From 2-01-FULL-39-10-A sp964525395 (GTDB lineage: Bacteria > Patescibacteriota > Microgenomatia > Levybacterales > UBA12049), in assembly GCA_964525395.1 (NCBI GenBank), contig CAZGGU010000023.1, positions 1 through 14,764 on the forward strand: a DNA stretch of 14,764 nucleotides. The letters run 5' to 3'. Made by a program: the position numbers and the translations under genes. The notes under the pieces were generated by a model. It searched no databases and had not been told where the DNA came from. It saw only the letters and a program-made list of their open reading frames with translations. This document shows, in pieces, positions 6,978 to 12,764 of the stretch. Each line of letters begins with the position of its first letter. The first letter of the stretch is position 1.

Positions 6978-8369
6978 TTAGAATATAGGCGTTGCTACAT
7001 AGGTAATTTCACTAACATATGTTCCAGATGGAACGGAAGAGTCGACTGCTGCTGCGTATTCCACAGTAGTTAATCCATTTCCAGTTGATCCCGCAACGAT
7101 AGGTCCAGTCGAATCAGTAGCAAGAGTGACAGCTGTTGTTTGTGTTGGCCAACCATATTTAGCTGTCCCTCCTCGTGTGGTAGTCGTGCTTACTGCGCCC
7201 CATGTTGAAGTATTTATGTCTGCTCCGCAAGCATGAATTCCAAACCATGGTGCTGAGGCGGGGAAGGCTGCTGGCGTAGTAGAGGAGTTAATCCAAAATC
7301 CAGTAGAATCATCAATTAATTGTCCTGAAGAAGTTGCTGTTAAGCTATAGCCGTTTGATGCATTAGTTGCCACTGTCATGAGTTGAGCTGAGATGTTGGG
7401 AGCTACCGATGATGAGACAGGTAGGGCACCTAGGTTTACGGCTGTTGAAGTGGCATTAAATCCACTTGTTGTTACTTCTGTATTTGTGCATCCTGTTGAA
7501 TTTCCAGTGTTCGCTGCTACACCATTACTTACGCCGGCGATCGTAAAACTAAAAGATGAGTCAACTGAAGCTTGAACTTGAACTGTGTCTATTGTTCCTA
7601 CCTTTGTTATTCCACTATCGATTGTCACGCTTCCTGAATCTTGAGTTTGGACTGAAACATTCCAAACATCTGCTGTTCCTGCTGCAGCTGATTTGGTCGG
7701 ATTAATTAAAGTAGGAGCTTGTGTGGTACAGCTTGCGCCCGTTGCTGAGGAGCAGCCTACCAGGATTGTGACTACGGTTCCAGCATTTATCAAAGCATTG
7801 GTTGTGCAGGTCATTGCTGGGGAAGATATTGACCAGGAGCAGGTGGATGCATTATTAGTTTTTATATTTGCTGAAGCTAATCCATTAAAGGAGAATGTGC
7901 TTGCAGATGGGGTTGCAGTATTAGCTGCTGAACCTGGAAAAGTAATTACAATTTTTCCGCCAGATGGGACCGGATTTGAGGTAATAAAAGATATAGTATG
8001 CATGGCTGTGATATTTGCAATTAAAACATCTGTTCCGTTCTGAACTCCTGATGAGATTCCAGCCGTTGTGTATGCTGTGGTAAGGGCTGAGGATTGAGTA
8101 GCTATTATTGTGCTAGCTACAATGTCAGCATTTGTGGATGTTCTTCTTATCTTAGCTGAATCTGAAGCTAAAAAACGTGACCCATTGTTGTAGATGCTAA
8201 GAATTGTGGCGCTTGAAGCTGCATCCGCTGAAAGAGGTGTGGCGGCTGAAGGACGGGAAGTGGTGACTGTATCTGAGAGGTTTGTTAGTGTTCCAGCATG
8301 AGCTTTATCCGACTTCATCACGAATAAAATAGGTAGAATAAACAAGATTACCAATAACTTCTTAAACAT
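6978..8369 (-). CDS. Secreted WxL-like surface protein, long form (copy 2)
   Basis: About 463 residues from the ATG at 8369. That start is preferred because it begins directly with a signal peptide (MFKKLLVILFILPILFVM...KAHA). An upstream in-frame ATG at 8417 would add 16 residues in front of it and place the start inside a hairpin. The mature protein is Ser/Thr/Ala-rich with beta-type segments (HTISFITSNPVPSGGKIVIT). Several Cys residues lie in spaced pairs near the middle. The C-terminus ends SGTYVSEITYVATPIF, which recalls the end of WxL domains but with Tyr and Ala at the Trp and Leu positions. No membrane anchor is present, so retention by the DUF916-like partner encoded next is inferred. 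No SD is evident. Confidence 0.78.
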   Translation of the reverse strand: MFKKLLVILFILPILFVMKSDKAHAGTLTNLSDTVTTSRPSAATPLSADAASSATILSIYNNGSRFLASDSAKIRRTSTNADIVASTIIATQSSALTTAYTTAGISSGVQNGTDVLIANITAMHTISFITSNPVPSGGKIVITFPGSAANTATPSASTFSFNGLASANIKTNNASTCSWSISSPAMTCTTNALINAGTVVTILVGCSSATGASCTTQAPTLINPTKSAAAGTADVWNVSVQTQDSGSVTIDSGITKVGTIDTVQVQASVDSSFSFTIAGVSNGVAANTGNSTGCTNTEVTTSGFNATSTAVNLGALPVSSSVAPNISAQLMTVATNASNGYSLTATSSGQLIDDSTGFWINSSTTPAAFPASAPWFGIHACGADINTSTWGAVSTTTTRGGTAKYGWPTQTTAVTLATDSTGPIVAGSTGNGLTTVEYAAAVDSSVPSGTYVSEITYVATPIF

Positions 8370-8415
8370 ATAAAAATGCCCTACTACTACATTTTCATAA
8401 TTGTAAGATGTTGTC

Positions 8416-8436
8416 AACCCCGATTAAATCGAGGTT
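8416..8436 (-). promoter_or_regulatory. Hairpin between the two surface-protein modules
   Basis: AACCCCGAT (8416-8424) pairs with ATCGAGGTT (8428-8436) with one mismatch and a TAA loop. It begins at the stop codon of the 8435 gene and fills the only sizeable gap (65 bp) inside the operon. A TTGACA match on the minus strand (8412-8417) overlaps one arm, but no good -10 follows at normal spacing. It could be a processing or partial-termination signal setting the ratio of the two modules. Confidence 0.35.
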
Positions 8437-9397
8437 AATAGTGATCTTTTGCTTTTTTAACTTTAACCCTTTTTATAATCCCTAAAACAATAATTGCTGA
8501 AATAATTATTCCTAGAATTCCTTCGACGGGGAACGCGAAAAAGTGAATCTCCTTCTTAAACACGGGACCTTTATCTGAGAGCTTTAGATTAAGTTCTGCT
8601 GTGTAGTAGCCCAGGAGAAATTTCTCATTCCAAGTTACTGTGGGTATATCTTTATTAACGTTTCCTTTTGAAGGAATATATCTTTCTGATTCAGAAAGTA
8701 TATTAACTGGAACAGTTTCTACTTCACCAATTGTTTGGCCGAACATATTTTTTACTATAATATTTCCTTCGGGTGTAAAATAATTTGAGCCTGTATTTTC
8801 CAAAAGGACTTTGAAGTTAATTGGACCAGTAGTTACGAATTGTGGCGCTTCAAATTTTTTTATATTTCCTTGAGGATTACCTTTGGGACCAATCGAAAGA
8901 AGAACGTTAGTTCCGACTCCTCCTTTAGCTCCAGAGAAGCTAGAGTTTAATTGTTGATCATCTGGAGTTGAGATAAATACTATAGAGAAATAATAGTCAA
9001 ATGCTTTTTCGCCTTTTGGAATTCCTATATGGAGATTAAGATTTTTCTTCTGATTCGGCGCTAGCTCTATTTGATTTATTACTTTGTCAGATGAAGTAAT
9101 CTGCATTTTGTCAAAAATGTTTTTATAGAGCTTGTTTAGCTGCGGATCATATTCAGGCTGGCCATTATTTTCACCTGAAGCTTTGAATGGTACTAGATAT
9201 ATGCCGTATGTTACGTTTTGATCAGATTTATTTTCTATGGAAATGTCTGAATTGATGCTGGCGGGAGGCTCGGCATCGATTAGGAGAATGGGAGGGTAAA
9301 TGCCTGTATTTACAGCTTGAGCATGTGCTTGGTGCTGGGGAGAAAGCAGATTGCACGTAAGTAGAGTTAAGAAAGTTATTAATAAAGTCTTTTTCAT
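8435..9397 (-). CDS. DUF916-like (WxL-interacting type) membrane-anchored surface protein, copy 1
   Basis: 320 residues. Signal peptide about 1-26 (QHQAHA|QA); a Cys at 15 follows LLT and is a poor lipobox. The N-terminal beta domain begins YPPILLIDAEPPASINSDIS and contains ELAPNQKKNLNLHIGIPKG. The second domain has GNIIVKNMFGQTIGEVETVP...FLLGYYTAELNLKLS, clearly related to VKNMLGKT...FMLGRYTADVNLTYG of the 6014 product. A membrane helix at about 287-308 is followed by a short basic tail. The gene starts 2 bp after the stop of the WxL-like gene at 9400, implying coupled translation. By analogy with Firmicute WxL loci it may hold that WxL-like protein at the surface. The Pfam-level identity is inferred from pattern only. 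Confidence 0.78.
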   Translation of the reverse strand: MKKTLLITFLTLLTCNLLSPQHQAHAQAVNTGIYPPILLIDAEPPASINSDISIENKSDQNVTYGIYLVPFKASGENNGQPEYDPQLNKLYKNIFDKMQITSSDKVINQIELAPNQKKNLNLHIGIPKGEKAFDYYFSIVFISTPDDQQLNSSFSGAKGGVGTNVLLSIGPKGNPQGNIKKFEAPQFVTTGPINFKVLLENTGSNYFTPEGNIIVKNMFGQTIGEVETVPVNILSESERYIPSKGNVNKDIPTVTWNEKFLLGYYTAELNLKLSDKGPVFKKEIHFFAFPVEGILGIIISAIIVLGIIKRVKVKKAKDHY

Positions 9398-9399
9398 AA

Positions 9400-10185
9400 T
9401 TAATAAGTCGGTGTTGCTATATAGGTAATTGCATTAGTGTAAAGTCCAGCAGGCTGGCTTGAGGATATATTTACTTTGTAGGTTATGGTAGCTTTTTGAT
9501 TTCTTCCGGATTGCCCGCTCATAACCGTGACTGGTGTTTCGTTTTTTGAAGCATCTGCGAATTGTTTGTAGAAGTCAGAAGTATTGAAATCGGTATTACA
9601 GTAGTTAGTTACCGATACTAGATCGCATCTATACCCAAAGCCATAAGTTAGGGTATTGGTCCAAAGTGCTGCTGTGGTATCTGAGCAGTTGCCGGCATCG
9701 CAAGTTGTGTCGGGAATTAGCTGACCAGAGGAAGGGACGAGGAGTTGATGATTTTCCTGAGCAGTTACGATGTATCCTCCAGCTGATTGATTGTCGACAG
9801 TTAGAGTGCTGGTTCTAGTGACAGGGTTAGTTGGGCTTAGGGCTCCGAAGTCGATTATGATGTTATCGATTTTAAAGTAAAAGGGAATGATGGAATTAAT
9901 ATATTGGAAACCGGCGCGAACTACATAATTAGTACCGGAATATCTGCCGGGTGCAGTTTGGCCACCGGTAATATTTAGGTTATATCCAGAGCCGGCTGAT
10001 TCTCCGGCAATGGCATTTAAGTTTCCCATACGGATCATATAGTAATCATTTCGAAGGGTGGATTGGGCATTAACTTTGGGGGTTAGTATTCCTGTGAAAA
10101 TTAGCAATAAAGCACCTATGAGTGCTACGAATTTAAAAGCTAAAAATTTCTGTGAAAATTTTTTGAGTCTATTTTTCTTTCTCAT
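9400..10185 (-). CDS. Secreted WxL-like surface protein, short form (copy 1)
   Basis: 261 residues. Basic N-terminus and hydrophobic core giving a signal peptide of about 40 residues (ending KVNA|QS). A conserved-looking N-terminal part reads GSGYNLNITGGQTAPGRYSG...VVRAGFQYI, then a beta-rich part with IDFGALSPTNPVTRTSTLTV and GGYIVTAQENHQLL. Two Cys pairs (TTCDAGNC and YRCD...NYCN) may form disulphides. It ends with QPAGLYTNAITYIATPTY, the same terminal pattern as the 6978 product. This layout matches a secreted family I associate with Microgenomates genomes, from memory and not checked here. Its start overlaps the preceding gene by 17 bp. No anchor of its own. Confidence 0.8.
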   Translation of the reverse strand: MRKKNRLKKFSQKFLAFKFVALIGALLLIFTGILTPKVNAQSTLRNDYYMIRMGNLNAIAGESAGSGYNLNITGGQTAPGRYSGTNYVVRAGFQYINSIIPFYFKIDNIIIDFGALSPTNPVTRTSTLTVDNQSAGGYIVTAQENHQLLVPSSGQLIPDTTCDAGNCSDTTAALWTNTLTYGFGYRCDLVSVTNYCNTDFNTSDFYKQFADASKNETPVTVMSGQSGRNQKATITYKVNISSSQPAGLYTNAITYIATPTY

Positions 10186-10795
10186 TTCTTAAGTCTTCTG
10201 TCTCTTGTAAAATCTCATTTAACTTGCTAATTTCCGAGTCATTTAGTTTGTTTTTACCGGATTGAATTAAATCGTCAACATCTTTGGAAATCTCATCTGC
10301 TGCGCCAACTGCGCGCTCTTTGGTTTGTATAACTTCATCTTCTTGCTTTTGGTTTTTTGCGAATTGAACTCCGAAGAAATAGGCAAGAGGGGTAATAAGA
10401 ATAAGTGAGCCGATCTTAATCAGGTTTTCAGTTATATCACCAGTAAATATTTGGTTCCAAAAAACAAGGAGTGCACCTATTGGGATTATGAAAACTACTC
10501 TTGGATCCATGATAAATGAGGCTGCGAAGAGCAGGAAATAAAGAATAAAGAATAAAGCTGAGGCTAAACCACCTGTGGAGAAGATAAAAAGCAGGATAAC
10601 AGTGTTAAGAAAAAAGAAGTTTGCAGGCCCGCCAAAGTTCATTTTAACCTTGTTTTTTAGTGAAACCAAGAGAAAAAGGAAGACTAAGAAGCCGACCATG
10701 GGAATAGTGTATGTAGCAGCAAAGCCGGAATTTTGCCAAATAAAAACGATAAGGAATGAGAATGCGACCAGAGCTGCTTGATAATAGAGCTTCAT
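10169..10795 (-). CDS. Polytopic membrane protein with cytoplasmic coiled-coil tail
   Basis: 208 residues, family not recognised. About six hydrophobic segments cover residues 7-150 (roughly 7-21, 30-48, 57-75, 78-95, 100-117, 128-148). A charged, helical, probably cytoplasmic tail follows (AADEISKDVDDLIQSG...LNEILQETEDLRNEKEK). It is the first gene of the five-gene minus operon, and its 3' end overlaps the WxL-like gene by 17 bp. Position suggests a role in export or membrane anchoring of the surface module, but the sequence does not show it. A weak AGGA lies 8 nt before the ATG. The promoter is at 10831-10860. Confidence 0.75.
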   Translation of the reverse strand: MKLYYQAALVAFSFLIVFIWQNSGFAATYTIPMVGFLVFLFLLVSLKNKVKMNFGGPANFFFLNTVILLFIFSTGGLASALFFILYFLLFAASFIMDPRVVFIIPIGALLVFWNQIFTGDITENLIKIGSLILITPLAYFFGVQFAKNQKQEDEVIQTKERAVGAADEISKDVDDLIQSGKNKLNDSEISKLNEILQETEDLRNEKEK

Positions 10796-10830
10796 AATTT
10801 AATCCTACCATAAAATTAACTTTTGCTCTA

Positions 10831-10860
10831 ATTATAAAAGTAAACCTATAGTCTTGACAT
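10831..10860 (-). promoter_or_regulatory. Promoter of the surface operon
   Basis: On the minus strand there is a perfect TATAAT (10831-10836) with ATGTCA (10855-10860; four of six matches to TTGACA) 18 bp upstream. The leader to the ATG at 10795 would be about 30 nt. The -35 box overlaps the -35 of the plus-strand promoter next to it. Confidence 0.5.
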
Positions 10861-10882
10861 TTGCCATAAAATATGTTAATAT
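10854..10882 (+). promoter_or_regulatory. Promoter of the structured RNA / GC-rich cassette
   Basis: Perfect TTGACA at 10854-10859, a 17-bp spacer, then TAATAT at 10877-10882 (four of six matches to TATAAT). Transcription would start near 10889, so the RNA would open with the stem arm at 10891. It is the best-looking promoter in the window. Confidence 0.6.
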
Positions 10883-10888
10883 TCACAC

Positions 10889-11026
10889 TTGTGTTAAGGA
10901 TAAAGCCAGGCTATTTGCAGTCTAGTTTTTGTTTCTTAACACGCACATTAACAGTTTAGGAATTTTTAGCAACTGGGTGGCTACATGTCCATAAAAGGAT
11001 TTGTGGCCAAGTAGCCACCCATTTTT
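10889..11026 (+). ncRNA. Structured leader or independent small RNA, about 138 nt
   Basis: From the predicted start near 10889, GTGTTAAG (10891-10898) pairs with CTTAACAC (10935-10942), closing a 36-nt interior. A linker leads to the strong hairpin at 10974-11021 with its T-tract. Ending there would give a free small RNA; reading through leads to the SD and GTG of the gene at 11057. A competing hairpin is possible: CCACC (11015-11019) with GGTGG (11030-11034), followed by six T at 11038-11043. The composition is AT-rich like the backbone, not GC-rich like the gene downstream. No known RNA family is recognised. Confidence 0.45.
10974..11026 (+). terminator. Strong hairpin with U-tract ahead of the GC-rich gene
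   Basis: TGGGTGGCTAC (10974-10984) pairs perfectly with GTAGCCACCCA (11011-11021). Further pairing of TG-CCA with TGG-CA continues inside, and five T follow. It is an intrinsic-terminator shape lying between promoter and coding sequence, so it acts either as an attenuator or as the 3' end of a small RNA. Confidence 0.65.
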
Positions 11027-11056
11027 AGAGGTGGACGTTTTTTCTAGGAGGTCATC

Positions 11057-11683
11057 GTGACCAGTCGTTCTCTCCCGCTCAAGGGCAAGGTCATCAAGGT
11101 CGAGCCCGCCGAGCAGGCGTTCATCATCCAGCTGGATGGTCCCAATAACGTGCCCATCCGGACGGTCCGCGCTCTCAAGGCGCAGGGCAGGTTCATGGGT
11201 GATGTCGGTCGCGACATGCCCCGGTTCGTTCCGCAGCCCCCGCAGGGCCTCACGAACGCCGAGGGCAAGCTGATCAACGTGCAGATCTATCTGCCCCCGG
11301 TCGACAGCCGCGTCTTCGTGGTCGTGGTCGAGTCCGAGGATGGCAGCATGGTCGTGGCGGCGTGGGCCCCTGAGAAGTGGCTCCACACGGCCGAGACCCT
11401 GATCCAGCGCCGCAAGGTGAAGGAGGAGCAGGAGGCTCAGCAGAAGGCACTCGACGTCGTCAACGCGATGCTCGATGACTTCGATGAGGCCGCCGACATC
11501 CCCCTGGTCATGGCCAACGCCTCCCAGCCCTCTTCGGACACCGTCCACATGACGGCGGACGAGGGGATCCAGGAGTCCACCACCATCGGCGCGATCGCCG
11601 CGTCCAAGGGCACGCCGTTCAGGGCTCCCCGCAAGGGTGGCAGGAACGGCAGCGCGACGCCGCAGCACCAGCCGCAGGCCTGA
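11057..11683 (+). CDS. Orphan protein in a GC-rich block
   Basis: 208 residues, not recognised. It starts at GTG behind a near-consensus SD, AGGAGGT (11046-11052), 4 nt away. The N-terminal half is beta-type (KGKVIKVEPAEQAFIIQL; NVQIYLPPVDSRVFVVVVES). A charged helix at about 117-135 (RRKVKEEQEAQQKALDVV) leads to a disordered C-terminus rich in Gly, Pro, Gln and Arg. There is no signal peptide or membrane segment, so it should be cytoplasmic. GC is about 63%, with G/C at most third positions, in sharp contrast to the AT-rich genes a few hundred bases upstream. This points to transfer from a GC-rich source or an assembly join. The N-terminus could be an OB- or SH3-like barrel, but I cannot show this. 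Confidence 0.75.
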   Translation: MTSRSLPLKGKVIKVEPAEQAFIIQLDGPNNVPIRTVRALKAQGRFMGDVGRDMPRFVPQPPQGLTNAEGKLINVQIYLPPVDSRVFVVVVESEDGSMVVAAWAPEKWLHTAETLIQRRKVKEEQEAQQKALDVVNAMLDDFDEAADIPLVMANASQPSSDTVHMTADEGIQESTTIGAIAASKGTPFRAPRKGGRNGSATPQHQPQA

Positions 11684-11695
11684 TCCACGGATCAG
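11680..11695. repeat. Inverted repeat spanning the stop of the first GC-rich gene
   Basis: CTGATCC (11680-11686) and GGATCAG (11689-11695) are perfect 7-bp arms around a 2-bp centre, and the TGA stop lies in the left arm. As RNA it would fold with a CACG loop. It could protect or process the transcript, or be a protein-binding palindrome. There is no U-tract, so it is not a normal terminator. Confidence 0.5.
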
Positions 11696-11729
11696 CAACC
11701 CTCCATCCGAGCAGGAAAGGGAAGCCCCC

Positions 11730-11990
11730 GTGTTCCAGCGTCTTCGTGATCGCATCAAGCGGGAGCTTTGGCCTCCGTACGTGCCGGTCAACCGCAAGGT
11801 ATCGGCTCAGCCGAAGGTCGATGAGGAGACGAAGGTCTCCCCGCTTGGCCTCGGCCTTTCCAGCCGCGTTCGTATGCGAACGTCGGAAGCCCGTCACCAT
11901 ATGACCACCGGTTCCGGTGGCCGTCTGGGCTGGACGGTCCGCACGTCGCCCCAGCGGGCGACGCCTCCCGAGCGGGACATCACGTCCTGA
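11730..11990 (+). CDS. Small basic orphan protein in the GC-rich block
   Basis: 86 residues from the GTG at 11730, which follows a purine-rich AGGAAAGGG (11713-11721). An ATG upstream in the same frame at 11637 is rejected because it lies inside the preceding gene. The product is rich in Arg, Lys and Pro (FQRLRDRIKRELWPPYVPVN; GLSSRVRMRTSEARHHMTTG), with no signal or membrane segment, and is probably largely unfolded or nucleic-acid-binding. It has the same high GC as the 11057 gene, 46 bp upstream, and probably shares its transcript. A GC-rich inverted repeat (CCACCGG-tt-CCGGTGG) lies inside the coding sequence. Function unknown. Confidence 0.6.
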   Translation: MFQRLRDRIKRELWPPYVPVNRKVSAQPKVDEETKVSPLGLGLSSRVRMRTSEARHHMTTGSGGRLGWTVRTSPQRATPPERDITS

Positions 11991-12013
11991 CAAGGGAGAT
12001 CCAAATCCGTACG

Positions 12014-12031
12014 AGGTCAATAACATGACCT
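12014..12031. repeat. Operator-like inverted repeat
   Basis: AGGTCA and TGACCT are perfect 6-bp arms separated by ATAACA, 24 bp after the stop of the 11730 gene. It marks the point where composition falls from GC-rich back to AT-rich. It could be a repressor-type binding site or a small hairpin. Confidence 0.4.
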
Positions 12032-12056
12032 AGCTAAAATTTCCAACAACTGAATG

Positions 12057-12075
12057 CGCGTACATAGAATACGCG
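12057..12075 (+). repeat. Hairpin upstream of the branched terminator
   Basis: CGCGTA (12057-12062) pairs with TACGCG (12070-12075) around a 7-nt loop; one G-T pair could extend it. It sits 3 bp before the large structure at 12079, so the two may form one folded 3' region. Confidence 0.45.
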
Positions 12076-12078
12076 TCT

Positions 12079-12175
12079 GGGCGCCGTCATCGGTGGAGTC
12101 ACTGAAAGTGAGTGTATAGACTTTTGTCTATAAGCTTATTTTTATACTTCACCGACCGGCGCCCTTCTACTTTTT
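12079..12175 (+). terminator. Large four-helix branched terminator
   Basis: GGGCGCCG (12079-12086) pairs with CGGCGCCC (12157-12164). A second coaxial stem, TCGGTG with CACCGA (12090-12095 with 12150-12155), encloses two hairpins: TCACT-gaa-AGTGA (12099-12111) and TATAGAC-tttt-GTCTATA (12115-12132). TTCTACTTTTT follows. It closes the GC-rich cassette. The design is the same as at 5950-6017 (closing stem, inner hairpins, U-rich tail) with no sequence identity. Confidence 0.65.
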
Positions 12176-12328
12176 AAGACCCCATAGTTTGCTTCAGAGC
12201 AGCAAAAGTTATATAATTCCCAGGTTAAATAAATAGCCTCAAACAATTGCGTTTGTGTTCTATTGCTTAGCATTTTGATATATTTCTTGCACATTAAAAA
12301 TTTGCGGATTTAAAAAGTCTTTTATTCG

Positions 12329-12402
12329 AGCTAGGATTTCTGTTTGTACTTACTTATAAATAGTAAGTCTAGCTTGGATGAAAGCAAGACAAAGTTTTCA
12401 TC
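12329..12402 (+). promoter_or_regulatory. Structured leader ahead of the NadD-containing operon
   Basis: AGCTAG (12329-12334) pairs with CTAGCT (12369-12374), enclosing a perfect 7-bp hairpin ACTTACT/AGTAAGT (12348-12354 with 12362-12368). A second hairpin, GATGAAA/TTTCATC (12377-12383 with 12396-12402), follows at once and ends 13 nt before the SD. The stretch 12176-12328 is AT-rich with no gene seen; the promoter was not convincingly located. No known riboswitch is recognised. Confidence 0.45.
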
Positions 12403-12425
12403 ATCTGCTACATTAGAGGAGAGAA

Positions 12426-12764
12426 ATGGGACGAGGGCTAGCGAAGCCTAAGCATGAGCCGACAACCTTTGCGTCAGTGAATGATCCAGTAGGCAAGGCT
12501 ATTCAAGATCTTGCTTACAAGCTCAGAATTACTTCAGATCTTATTCAGCTTAAGAGTTATTCAGATGTAGTTTGGCCTAATGGTAGTCTGGGTTGTCCAG
12601 ATCCAGTGCAATTGTACTCAGCAGCGCAAGTTCCTGGGTATGTGATTGTTTTGCATTATGGGCGGCATGATTATCTTTATCAGGGTAAGAGTGGCAGAAT
12701 GCCATTTCGCTGTGAGCATGCTGATCATATTCTTGGGACACTGAGGATGATTCACAATGACTAG
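12426..12764 (+). CDS. Small protein with a WPxGSLGCPxP domain
   Basis: 112 residues. After a charged N-terminus and a helix (PVGKAIQDLAYKL) comes a compact domain reading VVWPNGSLGCPDP...YSAAQVPGYVIVLHYGRHDYLY...MPFRCE. This motif order (Trp-Pro, Gly-Ser-Leu-Gly-Cys-Pro, Pro-Gly-Tyr, His or Tyr, then Cys) recalls a small uncharacterised domain of other bacterial proteins, often exported; the recall is from memory. The two Cys could pair, though no signal peptide is visible here. SD AGAGGAGAG ends 4 nt before the ATG. It is the first gene of the cluster, and its stop overlaps the next start by 8 bp. Codon use is intermediate in GC. Confidence 0.75.
   Translation: MGRGLAKPKHEPTTFASVNDPVGKAIQDLAYKLRITSDLIQLKSYSDVVWPNGSLGCPDPVQLYSAAQVPGYVIVLHYGRHDYLYQGKSGRMPFRCEHADHILGTLRMIHND

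Noticed and set aside
6978..8417. Start of the long WxL-like protein at 8417
   Set aside because: It puts 16 polar residues in front of a textbook signal peptide and lies in the hairpin; the ATG at 8369 begins MFKKLL directly.
10889..11026. Assignment to a known RNA such as SRP, 6S or tmRNA
   Set aside because: Characteristic motifs of those RNAs were not found; only the generic promoter, stems and terminator are visible.
10922..12026. Minus-strand frames of 291 and 135 codons across the GC-rich block
   Set aside because: High GC makes long spurious frames common. Their translations are low-complexity Arg/Gly/Leu-rich, whereas the plus-strand gene has a near-consensus SD and a balanced protein.
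5950..12175. Integron attC sites at the branched hairpins
   Set aside because: The arms lack the RYYYAAC...GTTRRRY core pair in the right order, no integron integrase is seen, and the T-rich tails fit terminators better.
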